Below are positions 15,766 through 22,710 of a stretch of 48,129 nucleotides of DNA, in pieces. The notes below the pieces were generated by a model that saw nothing but the letters and a program-made list of their open reading frames with translations, made no database searches and was not told the DNA's origin. The stretch is from the NCBI GenBank assembly GCA_024276495.1, contig JAJRXC010000085.1, positions 1-48,129 on the forward strand. The letters are read 5' to 3'. How positions within the stretch are numbered: position 1 is the stretch's first letter; every line of letters begins with the position of its first letter. This stretch comes from Actinomycetes bacterium (GTDB lineage Bacteria; Actinomycetota; Acidimicrobiia; Acidimicrobiales; Aldehydirespiratoraceae). Both the position numbers and the translations under genes were made by a program.

Positions 15766-17409
15766 CTAGGCCCGGGGCACGGCCCGGCCTGCGATCTCGG
15801 AGACCGCCACCGCCGGCGGGAGGGTGCCGAACGTGGCACCCCAGTCGCCGCCGAGACGCGACACCAGATAGGCGGTCGCCACCGCGTCGTTGCCGTGCTC
15901 GACCAGCAGCGCGCCGCCCCAGGCGCAGGCGAGCCGTTCGATCAGGCGGCGGGCTTCCGCCTCGGGATCGACCAGACCCGCGATGTCGGCTTCGAGCGAC
16001 CCGACGGCTCGATCGAGAACGGCGTCGGCGCCGGCGGTTCGGCGAAGCGCACCGAGGAAGACATCGACGCTTTCGGGGGTCTTGCTCATGGCGCGCAGGA
16101 GGTCGAGGGCGATGACGTTGCCCGAGCCTTCCCAGATCGCGTTGACCGGCGATTCACGGAAAAGCCTCGGAAGAATCGACTCCTCCACATAGCCGTTGCC
16201 GCCCAGACACTCGAGCGCTTCGCGCACCACGGGGCTGCACCGCTTCGTCACCCAGTACTTGGCGACCGCAGTCGCGATCCGGGCGAACGCCGCCTCCGCC
16301 GGGTCGAGCTCGGCTCGGTCGTAGGCTCCGGCGAGACGGGCCATCATGAGGGTCGCGACCTCGACCTCCACCTCGAGATCGGCGATCACGTTTTGCATCA
16401 AGGCCTTGTCGAGAAGGGTGTCGCCAAAGGCACGACGGTGCGCGACGAACCAGCCGGCCTGCGCCACTGCCTGTCGCATCACTGCGGCGGAGCCGATCAC
16501 ACAGTCGAGCCGGGTGCCGTTCACCATCTCAATGATCGTGCGGACACCGCGACCTTCTTCCCCGATCATCCACGCTGTGGTGTCGTCGAACTCGAGCTCT
16601 GAAGACGCGTTCGACCGGTTCCCCAACTTGTCCTTGAGCCGCTGGATCGCCATCGGGTTGAGCGAACCGTCGGGCAACACGCGAGGGGCGAGGAAGCACG
16701 ACAACCCCTTCGGGGCCTGGGCGAGCACGAGGAACGCATCCGACATCGGAGCTGATGTGAACCACTTGTGTCCGGTGAGCCGGTGCGGTGCACCCGGACC
16801 TCCACCGTCGACCGGAACTGCCCGGGTGGTGTTGCTCCGCACATCGGAACCGCCCTGCTTCTCGGTCATCCCCATCCCGAGGAGGCACCCCGCTTTGTCG
16901 GCCGCGGGGACCAGCCGGGGATCGTAGGCACGAGAGACGATTCGGGGCTCCCAGTCGGCGGCGACGTCGGCCTGGTGACGCAACGCGACGAGCACCGACG
17001 ACGTCATCGAGATGGGACAGCCGTGCCCGGCCTCGACCTGGCTCATGAGAAAGAAGAGGGCAGCCCGGGTGACGTGACCACCCTCGCCGGGGCCCCGCTC
17101 GTAGTGCAGACAGTGCAAACCCTCCGATACCGACAGATCCATCAGCGCGTGGTACGCGGGGTGATACGCCACCTCGTCGATGCGATGCCCGAACCGGTCG
17201 TGGGTCAGCAACTCCGGAGGGTTGCGGTTCGCCTGGTGGCCCCAGGTGAAGACCTCCTCGGTGCCGACCCGGCGCCCGAACGACGCCAACCGATCAAGAT
17301 CACCGACGCCGCCCTCTCGTTCGACTGCCCCGCCCAGGACCGGGTCGGTGGAGAACAGATCGTACGGCTCCAGAGGAGGGGACTGGTTCACCACGTCGTG
17401 AGTGGCCAT
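15766..17409 (-). CDS. aidB: AidB-type acyl-CoA dehydrogenase
   Basis: The 547-aa FAD enzyme matches the length of E. coli AidB (about 540) rather than the roughly 380-400 aa of ordinary acyl-CoA dehydrogenases. The AidB signature M-T-E-K-Q-G-G-S-D-V-R-S-N-T-T is at residues 181-195. It also shows 'G-H-K-W-F-T-S-A-P-M-S-D', 'L-G-N-R-S-N-A-S-S-E-L-E-F' and 'A-I-W-E-G-S-G-N-V' with the conserved Glu. AidB binds FAD and DNA and is induced by alkylation and anaerobiosis in E. coli; actual chemistry in actinobacteria is unsettled. A TAGGTT -10 box (17416-17421, minus strand) is 6 nt before ATG 17409, so it is probably leaderless. The palindrome at 17470-17483 lies upstream and is shared with the flavodoxin gene. 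Confidence 0.9.
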   Translation of the reverse strand: MATHDVVNQSPPLEPYDLFSTDPVLGGAVEREGGVGDLDRLASFGRRVGTEEVFTWGHQANRNPPELLTHDRFGHRIDEVAYHPAYHALMDLSVSEGLHCLHYERGPGEGGHVTRAALFFLMSQVEAGHGCPISMTSSVLVALRHQADVAADWEPRIVSRAYDPRLVPAADKAGCLLGMGMTEKQGGSDVRSNTTRAVPVDGGGPGAPHRLTGHKWFTSAPMSDAFLVLAQAPKGLSCFLAPRVLPDGSLNPMAIQRLKDKLGNRSNASSELEFDDTTAWMIGEEGRGVRTIIEMVNGTRLDCVIGSAAVMRQAVAQAGWFVAHRRAFGDTLLDKALMQNVIADLEVEVEVATLMMARLAGAYDRAELDPAEAAFARIATAVAKYWVTKRCSPVVREALECLGGNGYVEESILPRLFRESPVNAIWEGSGNVIALDLLRAMSKTPESVDVFLGALRRTAGADAVLDRAVGSLEADIAGLVDPEAEARRLIERLACAWGGALLVEHGNDAVATAYLVSRLGGDWGATFGTLPPAVAVSEIAGRAVPRA

Positions 17410-17468
17410 GCGGACAACCTATCGCTGTGCTTCTCGGTCCACTCGACCCCTCCGCCACCCGCGGAACA

Positions 17469-17484
17469 AGGGTCTTAGGACCCT
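17469..17484. promoter_or_regulatory. Palindrome AGGGTC-TTAG-GACCCT between aidB and flavodoxin
   Basis: A perfect 6-bp inverted repeat with a 4-nt centre. Its core GGGTCTTAGGACCC differs by one base from the site at 39200-39213 upstream of ric. For the flavodoxin a TTCAAT -10 (17507-17512) would put the site centre at -42.5. The spacing of G3/C3 arms resembles the DosR/DevR box (GGGACTnnAGTCCC), but the inner bases differ. Confidence 0.6.
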
Positions 17485-17567
17485 GGTCTCGGCCTCACCG
17501 GCTGCCTTCAATGCGAGCCATCGCCGGTCCCGTCCGGCGCCCCCTCGCACACCCGTTGGAGAACCCC

Positions 17568-17984
17568 ATGAAGCTCACAATCGTCTACGACAGCCGTACC
17601 GGCACGACCGAAGCAGCCGCCAAGGAGATGGCGGAGATCGCACAGGCGGCCGGCCACGACGTCAGCACCGTCGCCGTGCAGTCGGCCACGCCCGAGGACA
17701 TCGCCGCGGCGGACGCGGTGTGCATCGGCAGCTGGACAGAGGGTCTGTTCTTCTTTCGTCAACACGCAACCAAGGCCACGATGGACTTCATCTCGGCGCT
17801 CAGGCTCGACGGCACGCCGGCGGCGGTGTTCTGCACCTACAAGACCTCCCCCGGGAAGCTCCTCGAAAAGATGGCAGCCGCGCTCGACGAGCGCGGCGCG
17901 AAGACAACCGGCCGGTTCCGGTCACGGGGCCGCCACGCCCCCGAGGGTTTCCGCGACTGGCTCGAATCGGTTCCCGTCGGCTGA
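17568..17984 (+). CDS. Flavodoxin-domain protein
   Basis: The 138-aa protein begins M-K-L-T-I-V-Y-D-S-R-T-G-T-T-E, the flavodoxin FMN-phosphate loop (S-x-T-G-T-T). It continues with the flavodoxin core (V-C-I-G-S-W-T-E-G, A-V-F-C-T-Y) and ends after the last helix. GGAG at 17558-17561, 6 nt before ATG 17568, decides the start over several upstream in-frame codons. It lies 54 bp upstream of the GrdB/PrdB-like selenoprotein gene on the same strand, so it may be its electron donor (inference). A possible promoter with the -42.5 palindrome lies upstream. Confidence 0.85.
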   Translation: MKLTIVYDSRTGTTEAAAKEMAEIAQAAGHDVSTVAVQSATPEDIAAADAVCIGSWTEGLFFFRQHATKATMDFISALRLDGTPAAVFCTYKTSPGKLLEKMAAALDERGAKTTGRFRSRGRHAPEGFRDWLESVPVG

Positions 17985-18038
17985 TCAGACGCTGCATACT
18001 GGAGTTGCCGATCGGCGCAGTCGAACCTGGTGACTTCC

Positions 18039-18959
18039 ATGAAACGGACAACGACGGACGACGAGACCCGCATTTCGGTCACGCACCGTACGCCGGTCAG
18101 CTACATCGACAAGTCCCGCGAGTTCTACGCCGCCCAGGGCTACCCGACGCCGTACCGTTGGGCCGCGAATGTCGGCGCGCCGTTCACGCCGGTGACCGGA
18201 CCGCTCACCGACATGACCGTCGCGATCGTCACGACCGCGTTCCCCGTGGAGGCGCGCGGTCCGAAGCGAGCGTATGCGCAAGCCTGCGAGCCGTTCCCGG
18301 CGGCGATGGCGACCGACGATCTCTCATGGGACAAGGACGCGACCCACACCGACGATGTGGCTACCTTCCTGCCTCTTCGCCACGTCCGTTCGTTGGCGAC
18401 CCGGCACGTCGTCGGGGAGCTCGGGCCGCGCTTCTACGGTGTTCCCACCGAGTACAGCCGGCGTCGAACCGAGCTCGACGCTCGACAGGTCGAACAATGG
18501 GTCCGTGAGGACGGTGTCGACCTCGTCCTGCTGGTCCCGCTCTGACCCGTTTGCCACCAGACCGTGAGTCTGGTCGCGAGACACCTGGAGTCCGTCGGGA
18601 TACCGACGGTCGTCATCGGCAGCGCCCACGACATCGTCCACGAGGTCGGCGTCGCCCGGTTCGTATTCGTCGATGTTCCCCTCGGCAATCCGTGCGGCCC
18701 TCCCGACGATCCCCGAACCCAGGAGTCGGTCGTCGAGCTCGCCCTGCAGTTGGCGGTGAGCGCCATCGCGCCCCGCACCGTCGTGCAGGCGCCGGTGACC
18801 TGGCCCTCCGACGAGTGGCGCGACGTCTACATGCGGGTCGGTTCGTCGGCCACGACCTCCCGATCCGGGACCGGGAATCGGTCGAACATGCGCACCTTCG
18901 GACAGCCCACCCGGCGGCCCTCGTCACAACGGGGACAGGCCCAGTCGTCGTCGCCGTGA
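18039..18959 (+). CDS. GrdB/PrdB-like reductase, probable selenoprotein (Sec at codon 169, TGA 18543-18545)
   Basis: Residues 1-168 match the GrdB/PrdB-like 'glycine/sarcosine/betaine reductase selenoprotein B' family: P-V-S-Y-I-D-K-S-R-E-F-Y, G-Y-P-T-P-Y-R-W-A, W-D-K-D-A-T-H-T-D-D-V-A-T-F-L-P and G-V-P-T-E-Y-S. The frame then meets TGA at 'L-L-V-P-L-TGA-P-V-C-H-Q-T' and continues in frame with the rest of the family (L-V-A-R-H-L-E-x-x-G-I-P-T-V-V-I-G-S, P-L-G-N-P-C-G-P-P-x-D-P, W-P-S-D-E-W). Reading TGA as selenocysteine gives a U-x-x-C redox pair (Sec169, Cys172). A 7-bp hairpin follows at bacterial-SECIS distance. ATG 18039 has GGTGA 5 nt upstream. Conserved sequence ends near 18840; the last 40 codons overlap the ferredoxin gene on the other strand and may be tail without function. 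Substrate unknown. Confidence 0.85.
18556..18574 (+). promoter_or_regulatory. Bacterial SECIS-like hairpin after the in-frame TGA
   Basis: ACCAGAC-CGTGA-GTCTGGT: a perfect 7-bp stem with a 5-nt loop whose second base is G. The loop begins 17 nt after the TGA. Published bacterial SECIS rules ask for an apical loop roughly 16-37 nt from the UGA with a G in its first two positions; this hairpin meets both. Confidence 0.7.
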
Positions 18960-19255
18960 CGCCACAGCGGCCCGCCGCACACCTCGCAGCGTTCGCCGAA
19001 GATGTTGCACTCGACCCGGGCCAGGCGGGTCGAGCCAAGCGGACAGCCGCGACCGCGACACACGACCCAGTCCGGGTCCGGCACGATCGCGTCCTCCGGG
19101 CATTTCGGCAGGCAGTCGGTGCACCCGTCGCAGCGATACGGGTCGATCGCGAACAACCCGAGGAACGAATCCGTCTTGGCCAGGGCCCCGGTCGGACATG
19201 CGTAGTCGCAGGCCCCACACCCGATACAGAGGTTCTCCAGGACCTTGAAGGTCAT
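18827..19255 (-). CDS. Ferredoxin with two 4Fe-4S motifs and a C-terminal zinc-ribbon-like segment
   Basis: The 142-aa protein begins M-T-F-K-V-L-E-N-L and has two complete 4Fe-4S motifs: C-I-G-C-G-A-C-D-Y-A-C-P (about residues 10-21) and C-D-G-C-T-D-C-L-P-K-C-P (about 42-53). A second, less usual half follows with C-R-G-R-G-C, a C-E-V-C-G...C-P-R-C ribbon and one more Cys, giving far more cysteines than a simple ferredoxin. It is the last gene of an overlapping operon (ATGA with the preceding small gene). It is the obvious electron carrier for the diiron oxygenase at the operon start (inference). Its last 133 bp overlap the 3' end of the convergent selenoprotein gene. Confidence 0.88.
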   Translation of the reverse strand: MTFKVLENLCIGCGACDYACPTGALAKTDSFLGLFAIDPYRCDGCTDCLPKCPEDAIVPDPDWVVCRGRGCPLGSTRLARVECNIFGERCEVCGGPLWRHGDDDWACPRCDEGRRVGCPKVRMFDRFPVPDREVVADEPTRM

Positions 19256-19464
19256 CCGGCCGTGGTCGAGTAGTCGTTTTGTGGATGCAGGTCGCGAAGC
19301 TCACCCATGCACTCGTGATGCACCCACGGCGCCACGTCGACCCGCTCCGAACAGGTGCGGTGCTGGTAGCGAGCCGATTCGTCATCCCACTCCCAGTAGC
19401 CGTAGGCGAGATCGAGGACCCGGGTGGCCGGTTTGCCGCAATGGGGACAGTCAGGCACTGACAT
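19252..19464 (-). CDS. Small zinc-ribbon-like protein of unknown function
   Basis: The 70-aa protein begins M-S-V-P-D-C-P-H-C-G-K-P-A-T, a Cys-knuckle (C-P-H-C-G). It is rich in His, Trp and Tyr (G-Y-W-E-W-D, H-R-T-C-S-E-R, W-V-H-H-E-C-M). C-x-x-C plus later Cys/His residues could bind a zinc or an iron. It overlaps the SCP2-like gene by 14 bp and the ferredoxin gene by 4 bp (ATGA), so it is clearly translated as part of that operon. I do not recognise the family. Confidence 0.7.
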   Translation of the reverse strand: MSVPDCPHCGKPATRVLDLAYGYWEWDDESARYQHRTCSERVDVAPWVHHECMGELRDLHPQNDYSTTAG

Positions 19465-19903
19465 TGGATGCCTCCTCGTCGAGAACGTTCGCGGCCGCGT
19501 CGACGAAGTCCTGAAGGGTCTGGTTGAACCGGTGGAATTTGTCCCATCCCATCGGATCGGCGGCTTTCAGCTGGATCTTGTCGCCCATGATCGTCAAGGT
19601 GTTCAGCGTCCACGCACCGGTGGCGTGACCGTGGCGGGCGATGTCGTCGAACATCTCCTGCCAGTGGGCGACATCGCCCTCGACCCAACACTCGGCGGCG
19701 ACCTCGGCTCCCGCCTCGATCGAGACGACCGTCTCACACTCGATTCCGCGGAATCCGAGCAGGACGCGGAACGCGTCGCCGTCGGGCCGGTGCATGACCA
19801 CGGCGAGATCCAAGTCGATGTCGCCGAGCAGCTCGTATCTCCCGGTGTCGGCGTTCATCGCACTGGCCAGCCGGTCGAAGAGCTCCACGCTGTCGATTCT
19901 CAT
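19451..19903 (-). CDS. SCP2-like sterol/lipid-carrier domain protein
   Basis: The 150-aa protein has the order expected of an SCP2-type fold: N-terminal helix, central beta strands (F-R-V-L-L-G-F-R, T-V-V-S-I-E-A-G), a 'W-V-E-G-D-V-A-H-W-Q-E-M-F-D-D-I' helix, 'L-T-I-M-G-D-K-I-Q-L-K' in the place of the family G-x-L-x-I-x-G-D-x-x-x, and a long C-terminal helix. Such proteins bind hydrophobic ligands and present them to enzymes. Its ATG overlaps the stop of the diiron oxygenase gene (ATGA, 19900-19903), which suggests it delivers that enzyme's substrate. The family call rests on fold-pattern reading, so it is moderate. Confidence 0.6.
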   Translation of the reverse strand: MRIDSVELFDRLASAMNADTGRYELLGDIDLDLAVVMHRPDGDAFRVLLGFRGIECETVVSIEAGAEVAAECWVEGDVAHWQEMFDDIARHGHATGAWTLNTLTIMGDKIQLKAADPMGWDKFHRFNQTLQDFVDAAANVLDEEASNVSA

Positions 19904-21009
19904 GCTCCCACTCCCCGGCGAAGCTCCTCGATCTCGATTCCCAACTCTGCGAGAGGAAGAGTCGTGCGTTCGAGCCGCCCCACTCCGGCCCGCTCACACC
20001 GGGCCAGATAGGAGGTCAGCTGGTTCTTGCCCAGCTGCATCTGCAACGGAAACCCGACCTCCTCGATCTTGTCGGCGCCCCCGGCGAGCAGCATCGCCAG
20101 CGCAGTCGACATGTCGGGCGCGGTGCCGAGCGCCAGCATCGCCGCCTCGCCGTGGTCGAGCGCCTCGTGGATCTCCTCGGCCACGTCGGGATCGTTCTCC
20201 ACCGAATGTCGAATGTGCATCGTTCCGTAGGCGACGTGCCGGGCCTCGTCCTGCATGCACATCCGGAAGATTCGCTTCTCGACATCGGTGGGGGCGATGG
20301 CTTCCCCCTGACGGAACAGGTCGAGGATCATTCCCTCTCCCAACAGATGCAGCAGCGCCGTCGCCTGGGTGTAGGTCTTGGCCTCGATGATGGTGCGCAG
20401 CAGCGTCTCGGACCCGCCCCGTGACTTGAGGAGCCCGCCACCATTGGCCAACGCCCGCTTGCGGAACACCTCCGAATGGCGGGCCTCGTCCATGATCTGG
20501 GTGCAGAGGAACATCTTGGCTTCGAGGAACTCGTGGTTCATCCGCCACATCCACTTGGCCGGCAGGTCCGAGGCGATCATCTCGATCTCCGACAGCGTCG
20601 TGCACAGCTGGCACATGGCGTGTTCGAGATCGGGGGAGAGCTCCTCGAGCTGGTTCCACGGGATGTCGCGGGTCGCCGACCACTGGCGGGCGACGGCCTC
20701 CTCGTACAACTCGCTCACATTGGATGACCAGACATCGCTCTTCTTGTTGAGGATGTAGCCCATGTCGGGTGTGTCGTCGGCGATGTCGGCGCCCCGAGCG
20801 GCCATCGAGCGGTGCTTCGGATGTTCGGGAACCTCGGCGTAGGAGCCGACGGCGATGTCCATCAGCGTCAGCCCACGGGCACTCGGCTTCGGATGGACGC
20901 CCCATTCACTCTCATGACCCGCGAGCCAGGCCCAGTCGAGCTCGACCCCGATCGGACTCACCTCCGGCAGATTCGGGTAGTCGGCGAGAATCTCCTCGGA
21001 AATGGCCAC
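19900..21009 (-). CDS. Ferritin-like diiron oxygenase
   Basis: The 369-aa protein starts at GTG with GAGGAG 5 nt upstream (21015-21020). Two E-x-x-H motifs give a carboxylate-bridged diiron site: D-E-A-R-H at residues 174-178 and D-E-A-R-H at 254-258. Additional candidate ligands are in E-L-Y-E-E (about 100-104), E-I-E-M (141-144) and G-E-G-M-I-L-D (Glu225), the order seen in R2-like/ferritin-like oxygenases. Its operon encodes an SCP2-like carrier, a small zinc-ribbon protein and a ferredoxin, all with overlapping frames. I infer an O2-dependent oxidation of a lipid-like substrate with ferredoxin as donor. The exact family (PaaA-like, AurF-like or other) cannot be settled by eye. Confidence 0.8.
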   Translation of the reverse strand: MAISEEILADYPNLPEVSPIGVELDWAWLAGHESEWGVHPKPSARGLTLMDIAVGSYAEVPEHPKHRSMAARGADIADDTPDMGYILNKKSDVWSSNVSELYEEAVARQWSATRDIPWNQLEELSPDLEHAMCQLCTTLSEIEMIASDLPAKWMWRMNHEFLEAKMFLCTQIMDEARHSEVFRKRALANGGGLLKSRGGSETLLRTIIEAKTYTQATALLHLLGEGMILDLFRQGEAIAPTDVEKRIFRMCMQDEARHVAYGTMHIRHSVENDPDVAEEIHEALDHGEAAMLALGTAPDMSTALAMLLAGGADKIEEVGFPLQMQLGKNQLTSYLARCERAGVGRLERTTLPLAELGIEIEELRRGVGA

Positions 21010-21034
21010 GGCTGCTCCTCGTTCCCCGGTGTCG

Positions 21035-21054
21035 TTCCCCGCAGGGTGCGGGAA
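21035..21054 (-). terminator. GC-rich hairpin upstream of the diiron oxygenase gene
   Basis: TTCCCCGC and GCGGGAA pair with one bulged C around AGGGT. It lies downstream of the dimethylformamidase-like gene and about 26 bp upstream of the next start, so it may end the first transcript. There is no T-run. Confidence 0.3.
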
Positions 21055-21147
21055 TCGTCGCGGAGCCCGTTGACGACGAACAGGGTCGAAGGTCCCGCGT
21101 CGCGCCCGGCGACGACGGCCCCCGCAGGCCCACGCCCCCGAGCGATC

Positions 21148-22674
21148 TCAGGACGCGGTGCGAAGACGATCGAGGATGTTCCGCGTGATCTGCTCGATTT
21201 GAGGATCTCGTTGGGCGAGGCCCCACACCCAGTCGGTGCTGCCGCTCGTCACGACGGTGCCGCCGGCGGCGGAGACGTAGGTGCCAAGCACCGCGTGCCC
21301 GTGGGCGATTCGCTCCACCGCAGCCGGATCTCGGGTGCCGAACAGGCGCGACGCGATGAACTCGTCCTCGGCGGGCACTCCCGCCGGCACCGGTCGCGAG
21401 GCCGTTGTGCGGGTGAAGTGGGCCGCCGGCGCGGTCGCGAGGATCTCGAAGTTGGTCGGCGTGCCGTCGACCCCGGTCGGATACGGAAGGCCGTCGCGGC
21501 TGGTGAAGTCGCAGCCGTCGCATTCGTAGCCGACGACGGTGGCGTCGGCGCCGAGCACGTCGCCATAGTCGAGATCGGCGCCTTCGAACATCCAATGATC
21601 GGCCCGATGAACCGTGTAGCCGCCGGCGCCGCGGGTCACCCTGCGGCCGATGCGATGGTAGCCACCCCGGGCGAAGCTGACCCCGGTCATGTGATTCTCG
21701 GGTCGGTCGAGAAGATGGTCCGACCAGATCGTTGTGAGCTCGGCCTGTCGCGTCGTTCCGTAGACCGGATCGTCCTTGAGGAACCCCTTGAACCCTACCA
21801 TCGTCGCGGCCGGCCCGGCGTCGGTGTGGTCCTCGAGGCGCACCTGCCAGAACGCGGTGTTGCCGGAGAGGAAGGCTGCGTTGTGGCCGGCGGCGATGAA
21901 CCCCTCGACCGAGTCGCGCATCGGACCCGACCAGTACTCGTCGTGACCGATCGACAAGTAGAGCTCGTAGCCGGTTCCCGGGCCGAGAAGCTCCGGGTGC
22001 TCTTCGAGGTCGGCGTTGGTGACCACGTCGATCACGTAACCTTCCCGCTCCGCCCAGCGAAGGAACGGCAGCTCCCAGTTGGGCCATCCCGCCGACCCCG
22101 CATACGGAGAGAGGTGGTTCATCCGGAGGTAGCCCACGTGGGCGGCCGAATACGGATCGGGCGGGAACAGCGACGTCACCCGTTGGCCGGCCCCGTCGGG
22201 CTTGTGGAGATACCCCGGGGCCATCGGTCGCCGGAGCGAGACGGAGGTCGCCCCGGTGTAGAGGTTCCGTCCACCGAAGTCGTTGTAGGCGTGCCAGGTG
22301 TTGGTCGAGAGCGCCATGAGGATCGCCGCTGGGCGTGAGGCCGGTCGCACCACGAAGAAGGCACGATCCTGGCGGGTTCGCCCGTCGACCTCGATCGTCA
22401 GGAGGACTTCGTAGTAGCCCGAGCGCCACTCGCGGGCGACATCGATCTCGGCGGCGACGGGCCACTGACATCCCCGCTCCGACGCATCGGTCGGAGTCGG
22501 ATGGTCCCCGGCGGGAAGGCCCTCTTCGTGGTGAACGACGTCTCGTCGGGCACCGATGCGGGCGACCTCGACCGCGACCGGGCGGGCGCCGGACGACGAC
22601 AGGTGCAACGCCACGGTCTCGCCGGCCGTGACCGATTGCGGCCAGCAGTATCCCGTCACCGTTTCGTAGGGCAT
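21148..22674 (-). CDS. N,N-dimethylformamidase beta-subunit-like protein
   Basis: The 508-aa protein has the features of the dimethylformamidase large-subunit C-terminal family: an N-terminal Ig-like region with 'R-I-G-A-R-R' and 'W-R-S-G-Y-Y-E-V', then 'L-M-A-L-S-T-N-T-W-H-A-Y-N-D-F-G-G-R-N-L-Y', 'I-G-H-D-E-Y-W-S' and 'N-A-A-F-L-S-G-N-T-A-F-W-Q-V-R'. Tyr/Glu/His residues in such segments bind the mononuclear iron of characterised DMFases. Many actinobacterial members are not proven amidases, so the substrate is open. It lies 36 bp downstream of the DUF3179 gene and is probably in the TlpA-DUF3179 operon. Confidence 0.85.
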   Translation of the reverse strand: MPYETVTGYCWPQSVTAGETVALHLSSSGARPVAVEVARIGARRDVVHHEEGLPAGDHPTPTDASERGCQWPVAAEIDVAREWRSGYYEVLLTIEVDGRTRQDRAFFVVRPASRPAAILMALSTNTWHAYNDFGGRNLYTGATSVSLRRPMAPGYLHKPDGAGQRVTSLFPPDPYSAAHVGYLRMNHLSPYAGSAGWPNWELPFLRWAEREGYVIDVVTNADLEEHPELLGPGTGYELYLSIGHDEYWSGPMRDSVEGFIAAGHNAAFLSGNTAFWQVRLEDHTDAGPAATMVGFKGFLKDDPVYGTTRQAELTTIWSDHLLDRPENHMTGVSFARGGYHRIGRRVTRGAGGYTVHRADHWMFEGADLDYGDVLGADATVVGYECDGCDFTSRDGLPYPTGVDGTPTNFEILATAPAAHFTRTTASRPVPAGVPAEDEFIASRLFGTRDPAAVERIAHGHAVLGTYVSAAGGTVVTSGSTDWVWGLAQRDPQIEQITRNILDRLRTAS

Positions 22675-22710
22675 GGCGGCGGATCCTACCGAGGTCGACC
22701 GTGTCGGTGC

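Noticed and set aside
15616-16602. A 328-aa plus-strand frame running across aidB.
   Set aside because: From about 15770 on it is antisense to the clear AidB coding frame. Only the first 50 codons were kept as a possible fragment.
17427-17567. A 47-residue N-terminal extension of the flavodoxin.
   Set aside because: Pro/Arg-rich, not flavodoxin-like, and it would cover the palindrome and the candidate promoter. The GGAG site supports ATG 17568.
18030-18545. A stand-alone 168-171 aa protein ending at TGA 18543-18545, with a second small gene starting at GTG 18564.
   Set aside because: Both halves are contiguous parts of one family and the TGA lies inside a U-x-x-C motif with a SECIS-like hairpin, so two genes are less likely than one with selenocysteine. 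GTG 18564 also lies inside the hairpin and has no ribosome-binding site.
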